Of a stretch of 64,000 bases of DNA, positions 13,370 to 26,163 are shown piece by piece. Origin of the DNA: Vanilla planifolia (taxonomy: Eukaryota > Streptophyta > Magnoliopsida > Asparagales > Orchidaceae). The stretch lies in the NCBI GenBank assembly GCA_023846275.1, contig CM043868.1, positions 19,377,755-19,441,754 on the forward strand, read 5' to 3'. Position 1 is the first letter of the stretch. Each line of letters starts with the position of its first letter. Below the pieces are notes generated by a model that was not told the origin of the DNA, did no database searches, and worked only from the letters and a program-made list of their open reading frames with translations. The position numbers and the translations under genes are program-made.

Positions 13370-13498
13370 CGGCGTCACGTACCCCAATAAAGTTAGCGTA
13401 ACTATGGTTAAATGGTGGGAGCAGTCTGGTTTATATTGTCCGCCTACTTCCCCCTTCTCCCAAGCGTCAAGGACTGAAAACACGGAGTAAGGAGAGCG
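13370..13498 (+). promoter_or_regulatory. Promoter of the RR-TZF gene
   Basis: An ABRE-like GTCACGTAC with the ACGT core at 13,377-13,380 lies about 120 bp upstream of the start codon. A TATA-like TTTATATT lies at 13,430-13,437, about 60 bp upstream, which would give a short leader. ABA- or stress-linked expression is known for related TZF genes. Here it is inferred only from the ACGT element. Confidence 0.5.
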
Positions 13499-14650
13499 AT
13501 GATAACCACGGGAGAAGGGCTTCGTAGAAATCCGACGGTGAATATGTCGCCGTGGTTGCCGCTAGATGACCAGCCTGCGGGAATGGGGTTCCCGTTGCCG
13601 GTTAGCGGTATTGGAGGCGGGGTCGCGGGCGATTACCTTATCAACGAGGCTGCCCTCGCTGCTCTTCAATGCTACCTTCCATCGAACGACGAAACTGAGG
13701 TGGAGACTGACGATGTGGGGCTCGCCGATCCTCTTGTGGACGCCTACTCCTGCGATGAGTTCCGGATATACGAGTTCAAAGTTAGACGATGCGCGAGGGG
13801 ACGGTCGCACGACTGGACCGAGTGCCCATACGCTCATCCCGGCGAGAAAGCTCGCCGCCGGGATCCAAGGAAGTTCCATTACTCCGGAACGTCGTGCGCT
13901 GACTTTCGCAAGGGTAACTGTAAGAAAGGCGATGCCTGCGAGTTCGCGCATGGGGTGTTCGAGTGTTGGCTCCATCCAGCAAGGTATCGCACACAGCCGT
14001 GCAAGGATGGCATGGCGTGCCGTCGTCGAGTGTGCTTTTTTGCGCACACGCCGGAACAGCTCCGTGTTCTACCGCAGCAGCAGAGCCCGCGAGCTATGGA
14101 TTCCTACGACGAATCGCCGCGGAGGCATCTCGCACTTGATGCTTACTTTAGCAAGGGACTGATCTCTTCTTCGCCTACTTCAAAGCCGATGTCCCCGCCA
14201 TTATCCACCCCGATAGATTCGCCGCCGATGTCGCCCAGCGAGGTAGCGATGCGGCGAGCGTCTTGGCCTGTCAGTTCCACGGCGAACGAGGTGCTTGCTT
14301 CCCTGATGAGGTTACAACTGAACAAGATGAAGCCCGTACCTAGCTCTTGGGGTTGCGTGCAGGTGGAAGGTGGAATTTGCCCTTCAATAGGGAGTGGCGG
14401 AGGTGGATTTAGGTCCTGTTTTTGTAGCTTGCCGTCGACACCGACAACAACGAGCGTTTTCGGCGGAGGATGGCTGGATTTGGACGGTCCGGAATGGGAA
14501 GAGCACGTGGAGAGGGTGGAGTCAGGCCGGGCTCTCAGGGTGAAGATGTACGAACGTCTTTGCAAGGAGACCGGGCTGGACCCACCCGAATCCGGTCTGA
14601 CGGTGGCTGCTGCTCCTGATGTCGGTTGGGTTTCTGAACTCGTTAAGTGA
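13499..14650 (+). CDS. Plant arginine-rich tandem CCCH zinc-finger protein (RR-TZF)
   Basis: Intronless 383-residue protein. After an acidic N-terminal part comes the plant-specific arginine-rich CHCH block (C98-x5-H104-x4-C109-x3-H113, with [20 protein letters not shown]). Two CCCH fingers follow: C133-x7-C141-x5-C147-x3-H151 and C168-x5-C174-x4-C179-x3-H183. All twelve zinc ligands are present, and spacing matches the family (C-x7-8-C-x5-C-x3-H and C-x5-C-x4-C-x3-H). A Ser/Pro-rich middle follows, then a leucine-rich stretch near 265-275 ([11 protein letters not shown]) that resembles the nuclear export signal of these proteins, and the conserved end GWVSELVK. There are no ankyrin repeats, so it belongs with the short Arabidopsis TZF1-6/OZF-like and rice OsDOS class. 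Those proteins bind RNA, shuttle between nucleus and cytoplasmic granules, and act in ABA, GA, light or stress responses. The start at 13,499 is the first Met after the TATA-like box; Met16 is an alternative. The gene is G+C-rich compared with its surroundings. Confidence 0.95.
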   Translation: MITTGEGLRRNPTVNMSPWLPLDDQPAGMGFPLPVSGIGGGVAGDYLINEAALAALQCYLPSNDETEVETDDVGLADPLVDAYSCDEFRIYEFKVRRCARGRSHDWTECPYAHPGEKARRRDPRKFHYSGTSCADFRKGNCKKGDACEFAHGVFECWLHPARYRTQPCKDGMACRRRVCFFAHTPEQLRVLPQQQSPRAMDSYDESPRRHLALDAYFSKGLISSSPTSKPMSPPLSTPIDSPPMSPSEVAMRRASWPVSSTANEVLASLMRLQLNKMKPVPSSWGCVQVEGGICPSIGSGGGGFRSCFCSLPSTPTTTSVFGGGWLDLDGPEWEEHVERVESGRALRVKMYERLCKETGLDPPESGLTVAAAPDVGWVSELVK

Positions 14651-14689
14651 TCATTAGCAAGGCCGAGGGGACAGGCCAAAAAGACTGAA

Positions 14690-14702
14690 AAAGAAAAAAA
14701 AA

Positions 14703-14737
<35 letters not shown>

Positions 14738-14738
14738 A
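14690..14738 (+). repeat. (A)n(GA)n microsatellite in the TZF 3' UTR
   Basis: An A-rich run is followed by about 15 GA units, starting about 40 bp after the stop codon and ahead of the likely poly(A) signal. It is therefore probably transcribed. Length variation between individuals is likely. Confidence 0.85.
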
Positions 14739-14775
14739 CAAACAGTGCATTTGCTTGCAGAGGCGTTTTCGCGCC

Positions 14776-14781
14776 AATAAA
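14776..14781 (+). terminator. Poly(A) signal AATAAA for the TZF gene
   Basis: Canonical AATAAA about 126 bp after the stop codon, in the right orientation and followed by T-rich sequence. Confidence 0.6.
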
Positions 14782-14799
14782 TTATAAATATGATGACGG

Positions 14800-16400
14800 A
14801 AGCTGGTTTTGTTTTGAACAAGCGTAGCGTCGTGCTATCTTCTGATCGGTGAGCGAATGGGCACAGCGTCTTGCGTAAGGTTTAACGGTTTTTTTTTTTT
14901 TTGTTTCAATTATTGTTTCCGCATCACTGTGTAATTAATCTATGTAGTTTGCTTCTGTTATTGTGGTGTTTATAATATTACGCAGGCGAAGGTCCTTCGT
15001 GTCATTTGTGACTGCAAGTACATTTTTTGAGCTAAATTTATGTGTCGAGTCTTTTATTAGCAATTTTTAGGGAATAAGGAAGGAACGTGGGACAGATATG
15101 TGAATGTTCTCTCGGGTTAGCGAGATATCTGCTAAAAAGGCAATATAGAATGGCATCATTTGATGAGAGATATGAGAGAGGGTTTTAAAGTTCGATGTGG
15201 TTGTCTAGTTTCTTTGTTGTTGGTCGGTGAAGGTCGGCTTGGTCTCATCTATGCATCCCTGGGAAGTGAGAGGTGTCTTTGACAAAGCATGTGAGAAGTA
15301 ATGTGTGAGATGCTCGCCTCATTAGATATTTCTAACTTATTAGATCTTGAAATCGTGAAACTACTCCCTAGCAAAGCAAGAATACAAGTAAAAAAAAGTA
15401 TTATGAAAAACTGTTGAGGGTAGAAATGTTTCACTATGTCAAGTAGTATATAACTGTTGTCCTACCTTGAAAGTGGAATTCCTCGGAGACTAGAACTTAT
15501 GCTATTATAAGTAGCAAGAAGAATCTTAAGTTTCTAATGAGTGGGTAAAGTATTATGTTTAAAAAACTAATTGGAGGTCACAACTTTTACAAGTGGCAAG
15601 AAATATTGTAAAATATTGAAAAACGGAATTAGTATTACAATGGAACTTAGAATATGAGAAAATAAAATGGCTTGTATTACAATGGAACTTAGAATATGAG
15701 AAAAAAAAATAGCCTTTTGTGAAGTTTGGAAGAGATCTATTAAGGTTTTATGCACGAAATAAAGAATTTAGACAAATCTATCAAAGTCAAAGGCACGACT
15801 AATCTGGTGGTATGGTTGTTGAATTTTATTGAAAGTTGATTCCTAGTGCATCTTCCCAAGGAATTTAAATGGGTAGCAATGGAGGGCTACCCAAGTGGCA
15901 TTGAGGAGGATTTAGGCAAGTAGCTTGGTCAAGAAGATTTGGTCCAAAGCACAATAGGCTGAGAAGTCAATGGAGCATGTATGACGCAAGTGGTGTAATC
16001 CTAAATGCTGATGAGTCTGACGATTTGATTATATTTTAGAGGCTTTGCTTGGGAGCCATGTTGGCAAGGGACAAGATGAATTAGCCACATTGATGCCATC
16101 ACTTCATTTAGATTAAATGGTGAAGAAATAGGGATAACATAAGTCCTCCTTTCATTTTGCTTAAATAATTTGATGTGAAGTTAAAACATAAAGTTGGTTT
16201 CATTACTCTATACTTCAAACATGATTTAAAGTTAATTTAAATTTAAATTAGAGTACAAATTTTTTAAGAAAAAAATTTTCAAAATATAATGAGTTTAGAT
16301 CAAACAATGGGTCAAGCATGTCATTCAAATCATTAAAGGATATACCAAAAGATTCTCAGATAACATTGGTATTAATATAATATTATAATCTTCTTGATGT
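14800..16400. other. Intergenic DNA, unassigned
   Basis: No gene can be supported. A 42-bp unit beginning TATTACAATGGAACTT is repeated in tandem at 15,633 and 15,675. The more balanced stretch at 15,780-16,100 may be retroelement-derived, but I do not recognise a domain. Confidence 0.4.
15633..15716. repeat. 42-bp tandem duplication
   Basis: Two adjacent copies start at 15,633 and 15,675, sharing ATTACAATGGAACTTAGAAT and the following A-rich bases. Confidence 0.8.
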
Positions 16401-16479
16401 GATAATCCTACTCATAATTAAGTTGTCTGACTCTTTTTCACTAACATGTCAAAGGACTTTCTCGTATTTGCCACCCATT

Positions 16480-17060
16480 GTAATTGTAAATATCTTATCT
16501 AATCAATCCATAATAATGAACATAAATTAGAGATTAGATATTAATAAATAAATATATAAGAATACTAAAATCTTAGATAGAAATTTGATGGTGAGAAAAA
16601 AATCTCAAATTTAACTATTTGTCCATATAAATCAAGAAAAATATCAAATTAAATAGAAGTTTTGTATTATAGAACTATATAAGCATCCTTATCATAATGA
16701 ATACAAAATCAAATTTACACAAAACCAAAATATGCACGTGATATAGAAACTTAATCCTTATTCAAAATAAAACACTATCTACTCACACATCTCAAAATAA
16801 AATCCTTTTTTATGACATATAAACTCTTATCTTTTAATATAATGAAAGTATCACCTATGACATAAAGGATAGTGAGATAAACTAAATATGACAAGAAAGA
16901 ATATGACACATAAAATTAATAGAATTCTAAATAATAATATTATTATAAAATGACATAATAAAAATATGCATAAAAAAACTTAAGAGAACCAACAAATCAA
17001 TACATATACATAAAACAAAATAAAAATATAAATATAATTTATGCATTTTCTTTTTTATTC
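16480..17060 (-). repeat. LTR-element segment, copy 1 (partner at 25,410-25,930)
   Basis: This stretch aligns by eye, with many substitutions and small gaps, to 25,410-25,930. Shared landmarks include AAATTAGAGA, ATTAATAAATA, CAAAATAAAA and CATGCATA-like stretches in the same order. Such a pair about 9 kb apart, flanking and interleaved with retroelement coding debris, is best explained as pieces of one LTR-element family. It is strongly diverged, hence old. Confidence 0.5.
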
Positions 17061-17473
17061 CTAATTTTTAATATTTTCTATGTTTTTAATCTAACTTTCT
17101 TTTAATCATTATCGTTGCATCCAATATTAATAATTTTTTGTTTATAAATGACCAATTTTTGATATTCATATAAAATGGTATAATCTTTAGACTTATACTT
17201 ATAAATCATTAGATAGGTAAGATCTTCAAATTATATTTTGTGATCCATCAATATGTTTAATATCATACACATATACATACACTTATATTATAAAATAATA
17301 TAATGAGATCATGATACTTATAAGATATAGTCTTTAAATTTATACTTATGATCACTATATAAGTATGACTTTTAGCCCTATATCGTATGATTAATCATGA
17401 GATCTAGTATATATAAACTAAGATTATAGATTTCTAAAAGTATGATTTTTGGACTTATACTTATGATTATTAT

Positions 17474-17478
<5 letters not shown>

Positions 17479-17552
<74 letters not shown>

Positions 17553-17566
17553 TATTATTATTATAA
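17479..17566. repeat. (AAT)n microsatellite turning into (ATT)n
   Basis: About 25 AAT-type triplets, with one interruption, pass directly into ATT triplets. The two arms are complementary and can pair. No protein is implied, although the run is open in several frames. Confidence 0.95.
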
Positions 17567-18812
17567 GAATGATATCTCAAAAAATTATTTTTTAATAATT
17601 TTATTCTATTTCATTTTTAATTTTTAGTGTGTATATATATATTTTATTTATATTAAATATATTTTAAGTAATCAAATAAATATCTATTATGATATGTAAA
17701 CCATGACCATGTATGATCCATTTATATTCTATTTTAATAATCATGTCAGGTATCAAAATATATAAATAAAAACATATTAAGGCATTTCAATTTAAAAATA
17801 AATATGTATTAAATTAATGTCATATTTATATCATAATTATTAGATTTATTTACTTGAATCTAAGATAAAAATTCATTGTTATTATCTTCTTTTTTATGGT
17901 TTCTTACAATGCCATACACACAATAATTATTATATAAATCTATATATGATATAGTTTTTAACTATCTTAAATCTTAAGAATTCTAATTTATTATTTGAAT
18001 TATTGTCATACATTGTTCTTGCACTAGTTTTTTTATCATATAATATGGCTAGAAATACTTTCTAAAATAAACATTATTTTATAACTAACTGTTCAATAAG
18101 ATCATCCAATATAATTCATTTTTATGATTTAGTATATAACCCAATAAAATTTTCTACAAGGCAACTTTATCGTCCAATACGATTAAGTTCATTATACTAC
18201 TATGATCCTCATAGATGATCCATTATATGTACCACCAACAGTATCATATTATTCCTTAATTTAATTGATTCAACTACCATTGAACAGCATAATAAGAGTT
18301 CTTATACATATACGATCACATTTTCACCTGTACTATATTTGGCCAATCCATTCTTATTTAGCATCTAAATGAACGTTAAGTACGAACAACTTATCATATT
18401 GACATGATAGCCCCTTAATTACCCACATGATATCTCATTGGACTGAATTGATCCTTTTATCTATTGTGCTCAAATTAGCGGTACAAGTATGACCAACTCT
18501 TTGGCCTAATAAATTCCATCACCTACTCAATTCTACAAACTTGCCATCCATCATAATAGTCTAATTGGAATAATCATCTAATAAGTCAGCTTAATAGTGT
18601 TAGTATAATTACATCATCATATTGATATGACCCTTATTATAGTCATAATGAATTAATCGTACAAGCATTATATACTTATCGTATTTGTATATGACAACCC
18701 TTCTTGTGATGTAAATATTTTCTTAATTATTAAATCTCATTTTCTAAAAATCTTTATTTTGCATATTTTCTAATATAAAATTACATCAATAAAATATATA
18801 AGAACTATAACA

Positions 18813-21800
18813 TTTCTTGCAATTCTATATTTGGTTTGTTTGTTAGGTGTTCTTACTTCAAACTTTTATCGCCAAACCCTCTTTTCAGAGTGGCTTCAGT
18901 TGAAGTGGAAGCATGATATTGGATAGTTTATCTTTAGCATCTTTCAAAGCCTACAACCACTTTGTTGTAATAGTTAATTAAGAAAATTTTTTATAATAAT
19001 TATTGATATTACATTCAATTCTAAATGATTTATTTTTATAATTAAGTGTGCTTCTTTTAAGCTAGATATCATGCTAGATAACATCAGTTTTTACCTAAAT
19101 AATAGATAATCTATATATTATAATCTTTAAGTAACTCCAATCACCTTTATTGTCTTATATTTAATTTTTTTGTGTAAAAATATATTTTATACTTTAGTAA
19201 TTAATAAATAGGTAACATTAAATGTCATAAAGATAGTCTTTAAATCTTTAAAGTAAATATAATTGTAACAAGTTTGAGGTCATGTATATGATAATTTCTT
19301 TTATGATATCACATTGTGTTAAAGCATATACCATAATTCTATTATTTTATATTAATATATATACCAAGCTTGTTTATAAAGATGTATTAGTATATACTTG
19401 ATATTTAGTTTCTTAGTTTATGTTAAGGTAAGTGTTAAGATCTAGTTTTCTTTTAAAGTTTGAAAACTCTTTTCATAATCTAAATTCTATTGAAAATGTA
19501 TTATCTTTTAAGATAATTTTGTTAATGATAATATAATTTTAAGAAATTTTTTCACAAGTTTTTGATAATACCCAACTAAATCAAGAAAATTTCTCACTTT
19601 AGTCACATTGCTCGGTTTGGGTCATTCTATAATAACTATTATTTTTAGAAATCAACTGAGATTCTTTCTATACTAACTATATATCCCAAGAAGGATACGT
19701 TGGTTAACCTGACACTACATTTGAAAAACTTCAGAAATAATTGATGTTCTTATAGTCATTGTTGTACTAGATGCAAATGTTTCTTATGCTTTGCTTCATC
19801 TCTAAGTATATCAATATGTCATCAATAAAAATAATAACTAATCTAATCATTATTAGAATACCCTTTTTATTAAGTTTATAAAAGTTATTGGAGTATTAAT
19901 TAATACAAAAGATAACATAAAAAAATAAAAAAATGATAATATCTAGGTCTAAAAGTAGTTTTTAGATGTCTTCTTTTCTAGTTTTTAATTGATTATAATC
20001 AAATCACTGGTCAATTTTTTAAAATACTTTAGCTTTTAGTAACTAATAAAATCATTTATTTATTTTAAGTAATAGATATTTGTTCTTAATTATAATCTTA
20101 TTAAATTCTTTATAATCAATCTATATTCTTAAGCTTTTATTCTTCTTCAACAATAATACAGGTACATCCTAAAAGGATATAATGGGTCTAATAAAATATT
20201 TATCAATTAAGTCACGTAATTACAATTTTAGATCTTGTAATTTAAGCAATGTCATCTTATATAGTTTTTTAGATATTGGTTTTGTACATGATACTAAATC
20301 AATCACAAATTTGATTTCCTTATTAAGTGGCACTCCTAATAACTCTTTAAAAAACATATTTAGACATTTAAAAATAATAAAAAAAAACTTGTAATTATAG
20401 TTTTTTTTTCAAATTTCTATATTGAAGCTAGATAATGCTCACATCCTTTTTTTACCAATCTTTTAATTTTTAAATTAGTTATTATTAGTATTTTTCTACC
20501 TCATCAAAATAAATTAAATTAATGTCATCAATCATATGAATTTTTTATTTCTTCTTTCAACAAATAATAATGACCTTATGAGATCTTAGCTAATCAATAA
20601 TGAGAATAACATAAAATTCTAATAAATTTATGATTATAAATTAGGATTCAAACAATCTCTTATTAATTTTTCACATTATGTTGGACATATTTATACACTT
20701 TTAATTCCTCTCATCTGTCTAATTTTATTAAATTAGAAGTTTCTAATACATGCAATTTAATTGACAATCTTTTAATCAAATAAATTGATATAAAAAATAT
20801 TATACATCATGATCAAATAAAATTATTAGGAATGTTTTATAACAAAAGAGTACCTATGATAACATTAAGTGATGTAAGAATCTTCTTTTGAGTGGTGGTA
20901 TAGAAATGAGATTATGCAATCTACTATTGCATTACATAAGCGTGCCTTCATTGCTAATATATGCACTCTAAAATAGATTACTAGTTGTTACCACGATGGA
21001 ACCCCTTTTGGTTTTCATTCCACTATTGTCTTATTAACTTCCTTTATCTCCATCAACATTTAAAAGATAATGCATAATAGTATGACTTATTTGTTGACAT
21101 TTAAAGCATTTAATCAACTTTGATTTATGATACTCTGCCTAATAGTACTTACAAATTTTATATTATCTTTTAGCTAATTCTCCATTCAATAAGAGCTATA
21201 GAAGGTCACAACCCTAAATCAGTTGTAATTAACTTTTTGAATTTAAATCCACTTTTAATTACAAAATTGGAAACTATTCTTTTTCTTAAATTTCTTCTTG
21301 TCTCCTTATTCACTTGGCCTTACTTTGTTTAATAAGCTAATTCCACCAATTCTCTATGCAAAAAAAAAATCATAATATGTTTAATGGAATATTGTAACCC
21401 CTTTCTAAATATATAATACTTTTGTTCTTTCACAACCACATCTCTAGAATATACTTGGTAAGAGATGAAAACTTTTACTTAGAATCTATTATAGTTAGGC
21501 TTCTTTGATACAGTTTACTTAATTCATCATGCATTACCAAAAGGCTTTGCAAAAAATTTTTGTTAAGATATTTCTAAATTTGATTTACCTTTAAATTTTA
21601 ACCTTTTTTGGCCAACCAACTAATCTTTTGCAACACCTTTATCATAAAGGATGCTAAGAAGATTCTTCTATTCATAAGACAAAACATGTTATCAAATAGT
21701 GTCTTTATGTTATTAAGTCAGACCTTAGCCTACATAATTTCTATGACATCTAAATATTAAGGTGGATGTAGCTTAAGAAATTGTTTAACTAATTTGTCTA

Positions 21801-22168
21801 TGTGATTCTCCTTCTAAGATTTACTTGTAGCTGAGCTATACTTTTTCTTGATAAGAGAAACTCAAACAATTCATCAAATAAGTATTATCTTCTTATTTTG
21901 GGTTATTGAGAGGGCTTGTATTCATTATTAATATTAATAATCTTAACACTAAGATTTGTATCTTTAGATTTGATCTTAAGTCATAAAGATGGAATTTGTT
22001 TAATACAAACAAGCTATATCACATTTCTTTGAAACATATTGCAAAGACTATTGCAATGTACAACAATGTTGAGTTATACATTTTTCATTTCTAAGATTTC
22101 AATGGTTTAGACATTATGTTATTCAGGCATTAGTACCTAAGGCTTCAATTACTCTAATATCATAAAAT
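18813..22168 (-). mobile_element. Ty3/Gypsy chromovirus-type internal region, broken
   Basis: Read on the minus strand the domains come in the usual order. A primer-binding-site-like TGATATTAGAG, complementary to initiator tRNA-Met, lies near 22,152-22,168. A gag CCHC zinc knuckle lies near 21,095-21,140, protease-like sequence near 20,730-20,870, and reverse transcriptase near 19,600-19,950 with the FIDDILIY active-site motif and the downstream 'FLGY' region. A trace of the 3' chromodomain lies near 18,860-18,930. On the minus strand the 3' LTR appears to begin TGTTATA at 18,812. The whole region is an old fossil with many breaks and strong A+T drift. The Tekay/Del-like assignment is inference from domain order and LTR end. 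Confidence 0.82.
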
Positions 22169-24479
22169 ATGATGATCATTCTCGCTATATCACTAATTTG
22201 TTAATTATTGAACTTTATTCTCTTAAACTTTGTTTCTTTAAATTTCAAATTTTAAATTGATAAAACCTTTCCTACATTTTATTTGTTTATCAATATACAA
22301 TTAAATCAATATAATACATAATAACAATTATAATATTCTATACAATTATATATCACAAATAAATACATAATAACTATCCATATGCTTTCATAACCATTTT
22401 TCATAATTTCATAGCTATTTCTAATTATTTTATCTATATTACAAGTAATAGATACAACATTGGATAAATCATATAACTTATAAGTATTTTAGTACAAAAC
22501 TTTTTTCAAATTCATTTCTTTTTACACAAATAATTCTTATAAGAGCTCCTCCTTACTTTATGATTTCAATATACTTAAAAAGTTAGTACTAAAAAAAAGG
22601 TTGAACCAATAATCATAAACTCAATAGACTATATGTGACAACAAATAAATATACAAAAAAATAAACTTTTGAGACAAAGCATATGTAGGGTTGAAATTAC
22701 ATATATCAAACTAAAGAATAAATAAGCAAAGTCTCATTTAAGTTAAAATATAACATAAAATATGAGATATTATAAAATAATATGCAATAATCTCTATAAA
22801 AAGATAACATATGCATACAATTTTTTGTGTTTTCATTCCTTTTTTAATGTTATCTTATTTATTGATATTTATTTCTACTTAACTAAACAAATCTTATGAT
22901 GGTCATGCTGTTGCTACTATTCTCTCTTAAAATATTCAATCAATATTCTCTTTTATGTTTACTTAGTTATAATGAGAATACTATTTATTAATTATTCATG
23001 TTATACTTTCATGCATAACTATTCTTAATCTTTTAATTTTTCTAATGGCTATATATTTAATATAAATATAAATCATGTAATACATTGACCACAAGTTATC
23101 CTATAATGATAAATCTTAATCATATGTCACAGTGATCACTAATCACTATCATAGTAGTACATCTCAATCATGTGACATATTGGTCACTAACCATTATTAT
23201 TATATCACATCTTAATTATATGATACTCTGGCCACTTGCTTCAAAGTACAACACATTTCAAATTAATAATTTAGTGATCACTAATTCTATTTTTAATTGA
23301 TTAAATTAGTATTTTCATCAATTTATTTGACATGCACAACTTTCTTAAATTAATAATATTTAACTAAAAGTATGTAATTGTAATAATAAGTGAAATATTA
23401 TGCTTATAAAGTTACAATATATTGATTAAATCCACACATAGATCATTAGTAAATACATAAGTATATAAGTCATGCATCTAACTGCATATGATAATTCCTA
23501 CACAATTAATAAATATAACACTACAACAATACAGCAAACATTACATGTTTTATGCATGGCTCTTATACAATGTCATATTTATATCAATCAATATTACGTC
23601 AAACATGCGCATATAATATTTATATTAAAGTATCTATCTTAAGATTTTTTTTTCATGCCTAACACTATTACTGTCAAATTTTATATTTTTCAAATATTTC
23701 TTCCTTTTTTCCCACTTCTCTCTCCTTTAGCACTTTTTATCTCCTCTAGCACTTTCTCCCACCTTTGGAGTTTCACCTTAGCCCTACTATTTTGTTGAAA
23801 TTTTTTGTAAAATCCATAAATACTACAAATATGTTCTACTATTCCAACAAAAATATTAGAATTAATAATATCCCTACCTTATTCTACAAGTTGATTTTAA
23901 AGTATCCCTTTTTCTTTTATTCTTTATTGATAATAACTAAATTATAGATAAATCTTAAAATATTACTTTTTTTAATTGATCAAATAAATTCTTCCAAGTT
24001 TGAACACATTTTCTATCAAATCCATAATATATACTCAATAGCCATCATCTTCCTTATTTAATAACTTTTGTAATCACTAACACCAAAATAAGAATAGTTT
24101 TCTTTCTCAATTGAAATAATTTATTTTTTCTTAGAATAGAGATTTCATTTCTCTTTCACAACAAATTTTTCTTAATTCAAGGATTAAACATTCCATTGAC
24201 ATCCAGTATAAAATCAACCTTTGTTTTGGTATACATTCCATAATATAAAGAATTTCATTTCCTTAATCTCTACTTCTACTTATCTATATATTATATTGAT
24301 ATATTTTCTTAATTTAGTCAAAATACTTTACCAATTATTTCATTGTCAAAATTCAAAATTTAATTCTTATATCGTAATTATAACATTTTTCTATAACATA
24401 AAATAAGCATAAATATCTAAATTTTATAAAATAATAAAATAATAAAATATTAAAATATCACATACCTTTTGTTAGTCTC
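22169..24479 (-). mobile_element. Probable 5' LTR of the same Gypsy relic and flanking debris
   Basis: It lies next to the primer-binding-site-like sequence near 22,160, so the 5' LTR should begin here on the minus strand. It shows an A-rich block, then a T/C-rich block (about 22,820-22,870), then staggered CATGTGACATATTGG-like subrepeats (about 23,060-23,260), in the same broad order as the proposed 3' LTR. The outer edge is not resolved. Confidence 0.4.
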
Positions 24480-26163
24480 TAGTTTTGTAAAATTTTTAGT
24501 TTGACTCTTATTAAACAAATGAAGATATATTGAAATACCATTTTTTTTATCTACACTACTTACTCTTGAAAGTACATGTTATCTAATCCTTAGATGTTTC
24601 TTTCCTCCTAATTCTTAAGGATTCCGTAATAGTTTCTATTCTCTAACTTTAACACACTCCTGAACAATATGGCCTACTTTATGAAAAGAAACTATCTTAT
24701 TGGTTTTTCTATTTTGATTTTCGACCACTTTGGTTAACTAAATTGTCTTTACTAACATCCACAACCTCTGATGATGAATTTATTTCTTTGTTTTGATATG
24801 ATATGTCTTTATAACTACTTATGAATATACATGGAAATACAATTTTTTAACTCTTGGACATTTCTTAACAACATGTCCTATTTTTTCACAAAATAAAGCA
24901 CCTTATTAGTCTTGCTACTTTTACTTTACACTTTCTCTAATATCCCCTTCTATATTTATCACACTTGTTAGCTTTACTAAATCTAAAAGACTAAAATAAT
25001 ATGATTAAGTTTTTTATATACAAAGTATCTAAGCTACAACCATGACCCAACCATCATGTTCTCAAAACTTATGTACTTCATATTTAAGCAAACCTCTTCT
25101 CATGATATGAGTATGAAGACCTATTATCTTTTTACTACTTTTCTCTTTATTATAAATCTCATTTTTACCCCTCTTATTATTCTTTTCATTTTTATTCTAT
25201 CTTTTTTTTACCAAACTGCTCTCCATTCATTAATCTAAAATTGATTTCAAACTTATAATGTTACAAATTTTTTATATACAATCATTTATAACTAACTAAG
25301 ATTTACATAAACATATAAATGCATATGCTATGTTGATGTCCTTGCTCATATACTTCATCTAATCCTAAACTAAAGCTTTGAAACAATTGTTTTAGGGCTT
25401 CTCTAACCAATTCATAATTGTGAAAATAAATTAGAGAATAAATATTAATAAATAGACATGTGAAGATAATAAAGTCCTAAGTATATACTTGGCAGTGAAG
25501 AAAAAAATCTAAAATCTAATTATTTTTCATACAAAATAAGTAAAATATCAAAATGAATATATTTTTTTATTATAGAATTATATAAGACATTATCACTATT
25601 ATAAGTATAAAATTAAATTCACATAAAACCAAAGTGTGCATATGATATAAAAACCCACTCAAAATAAAATACTACTCATTCTCACATCTTAAAAGTAGTG
25701 TCCTCCTTCATATCATTTAAATTTTGATCAATCTATGTAATGAAAAATATAATAGTTAATATAAATATTAATGAGATTTTAAATAGCTAATAAATAAACC
25801 AAATAAGACAACATCAAATAAAATATAACATATAAGACCAATAAAATATCAATAAAATAATCTCACAATAAAATGACAAATACATGCATAGAAAGAACAA
25901 CTCAAGGGCAAACTAATAAACTAATGGATATATAAAAAATAAAGTCTTATTTCTAGTACTATTCAAGATTTCACTTGTTTAGATTCTCTCATGATTCTTC
26001 TTCTCTAAAATGTAAAGATATTAGTCTCTTTTCATATCACATTTTAGTTTTTCAATAATAAGATAGTATAATTAAAATAAATTATATTTATGTATATGTT
26101 ATCTTAGTGTTTTCAATCAAAAGTATATTGTAGTTTCTTAACTTTAGGCTTTGATACTACCCT
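24480..26163 (-). mobile_element. Second LTR-element relic with gag zinc knuckles
   Basis: On the minus strand two CCHC-knuckle-like stretches occur near 24,860-24,910 ('GHVVKKCP') and 24,655-24,715 ('GHIVQEC'). A primer-binding-site-like TAGTATCAAAGCCT sits near 26,150-26,163, two mismatches from the plant initiator-tRNA-Met consensus. This is a separate element from the one at 18.8-22.2 kb. The superfamily is not decided. It is heavily broken. Confidence 0.5.
25410..25930 (-). repeat. LTR-element segment, copy 2 (partner at 16,480-17,060)
   Basis: Diverged direct copy of 16,480-17,060, with shared landmarks in the same order. In this copy it lies between the primer-binding-site-like sequence and the gag-like region, so it may be untranslated leader rather than LTR. 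Confidence 0.5.

Larger units (their letters stand above)
16401..18812 (-). mobile_element. Probable 3' LTR of the 18.8-22.2 kb Gypsy relic
   Basis: On the minus strand this block starts TGTTATAG at 18,812, directly after the pol remains. It contains no coding sequence and repeats motifs such as GATC/CATGATA in short staggered subunits (about 18,050-18,700), as long chromovirus LTRs do. The left boundary is not defined; 16,401 is a guess. Broken and old. Confidence 0.4.

Noticed and set aside
13562-14679. Long open frames of 161, 178 and 198 codons overlapping the TZF gene on both strands
   Set aside because: They are shadows of a G+C-rich coding region. Only the 383-codon frame has zinc-finger ligands and family motifs.
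17442-17627. Open frame with a long Asn/Tyr run
   Set aside because: Simple translation of the AAT/ATT microsatellite.
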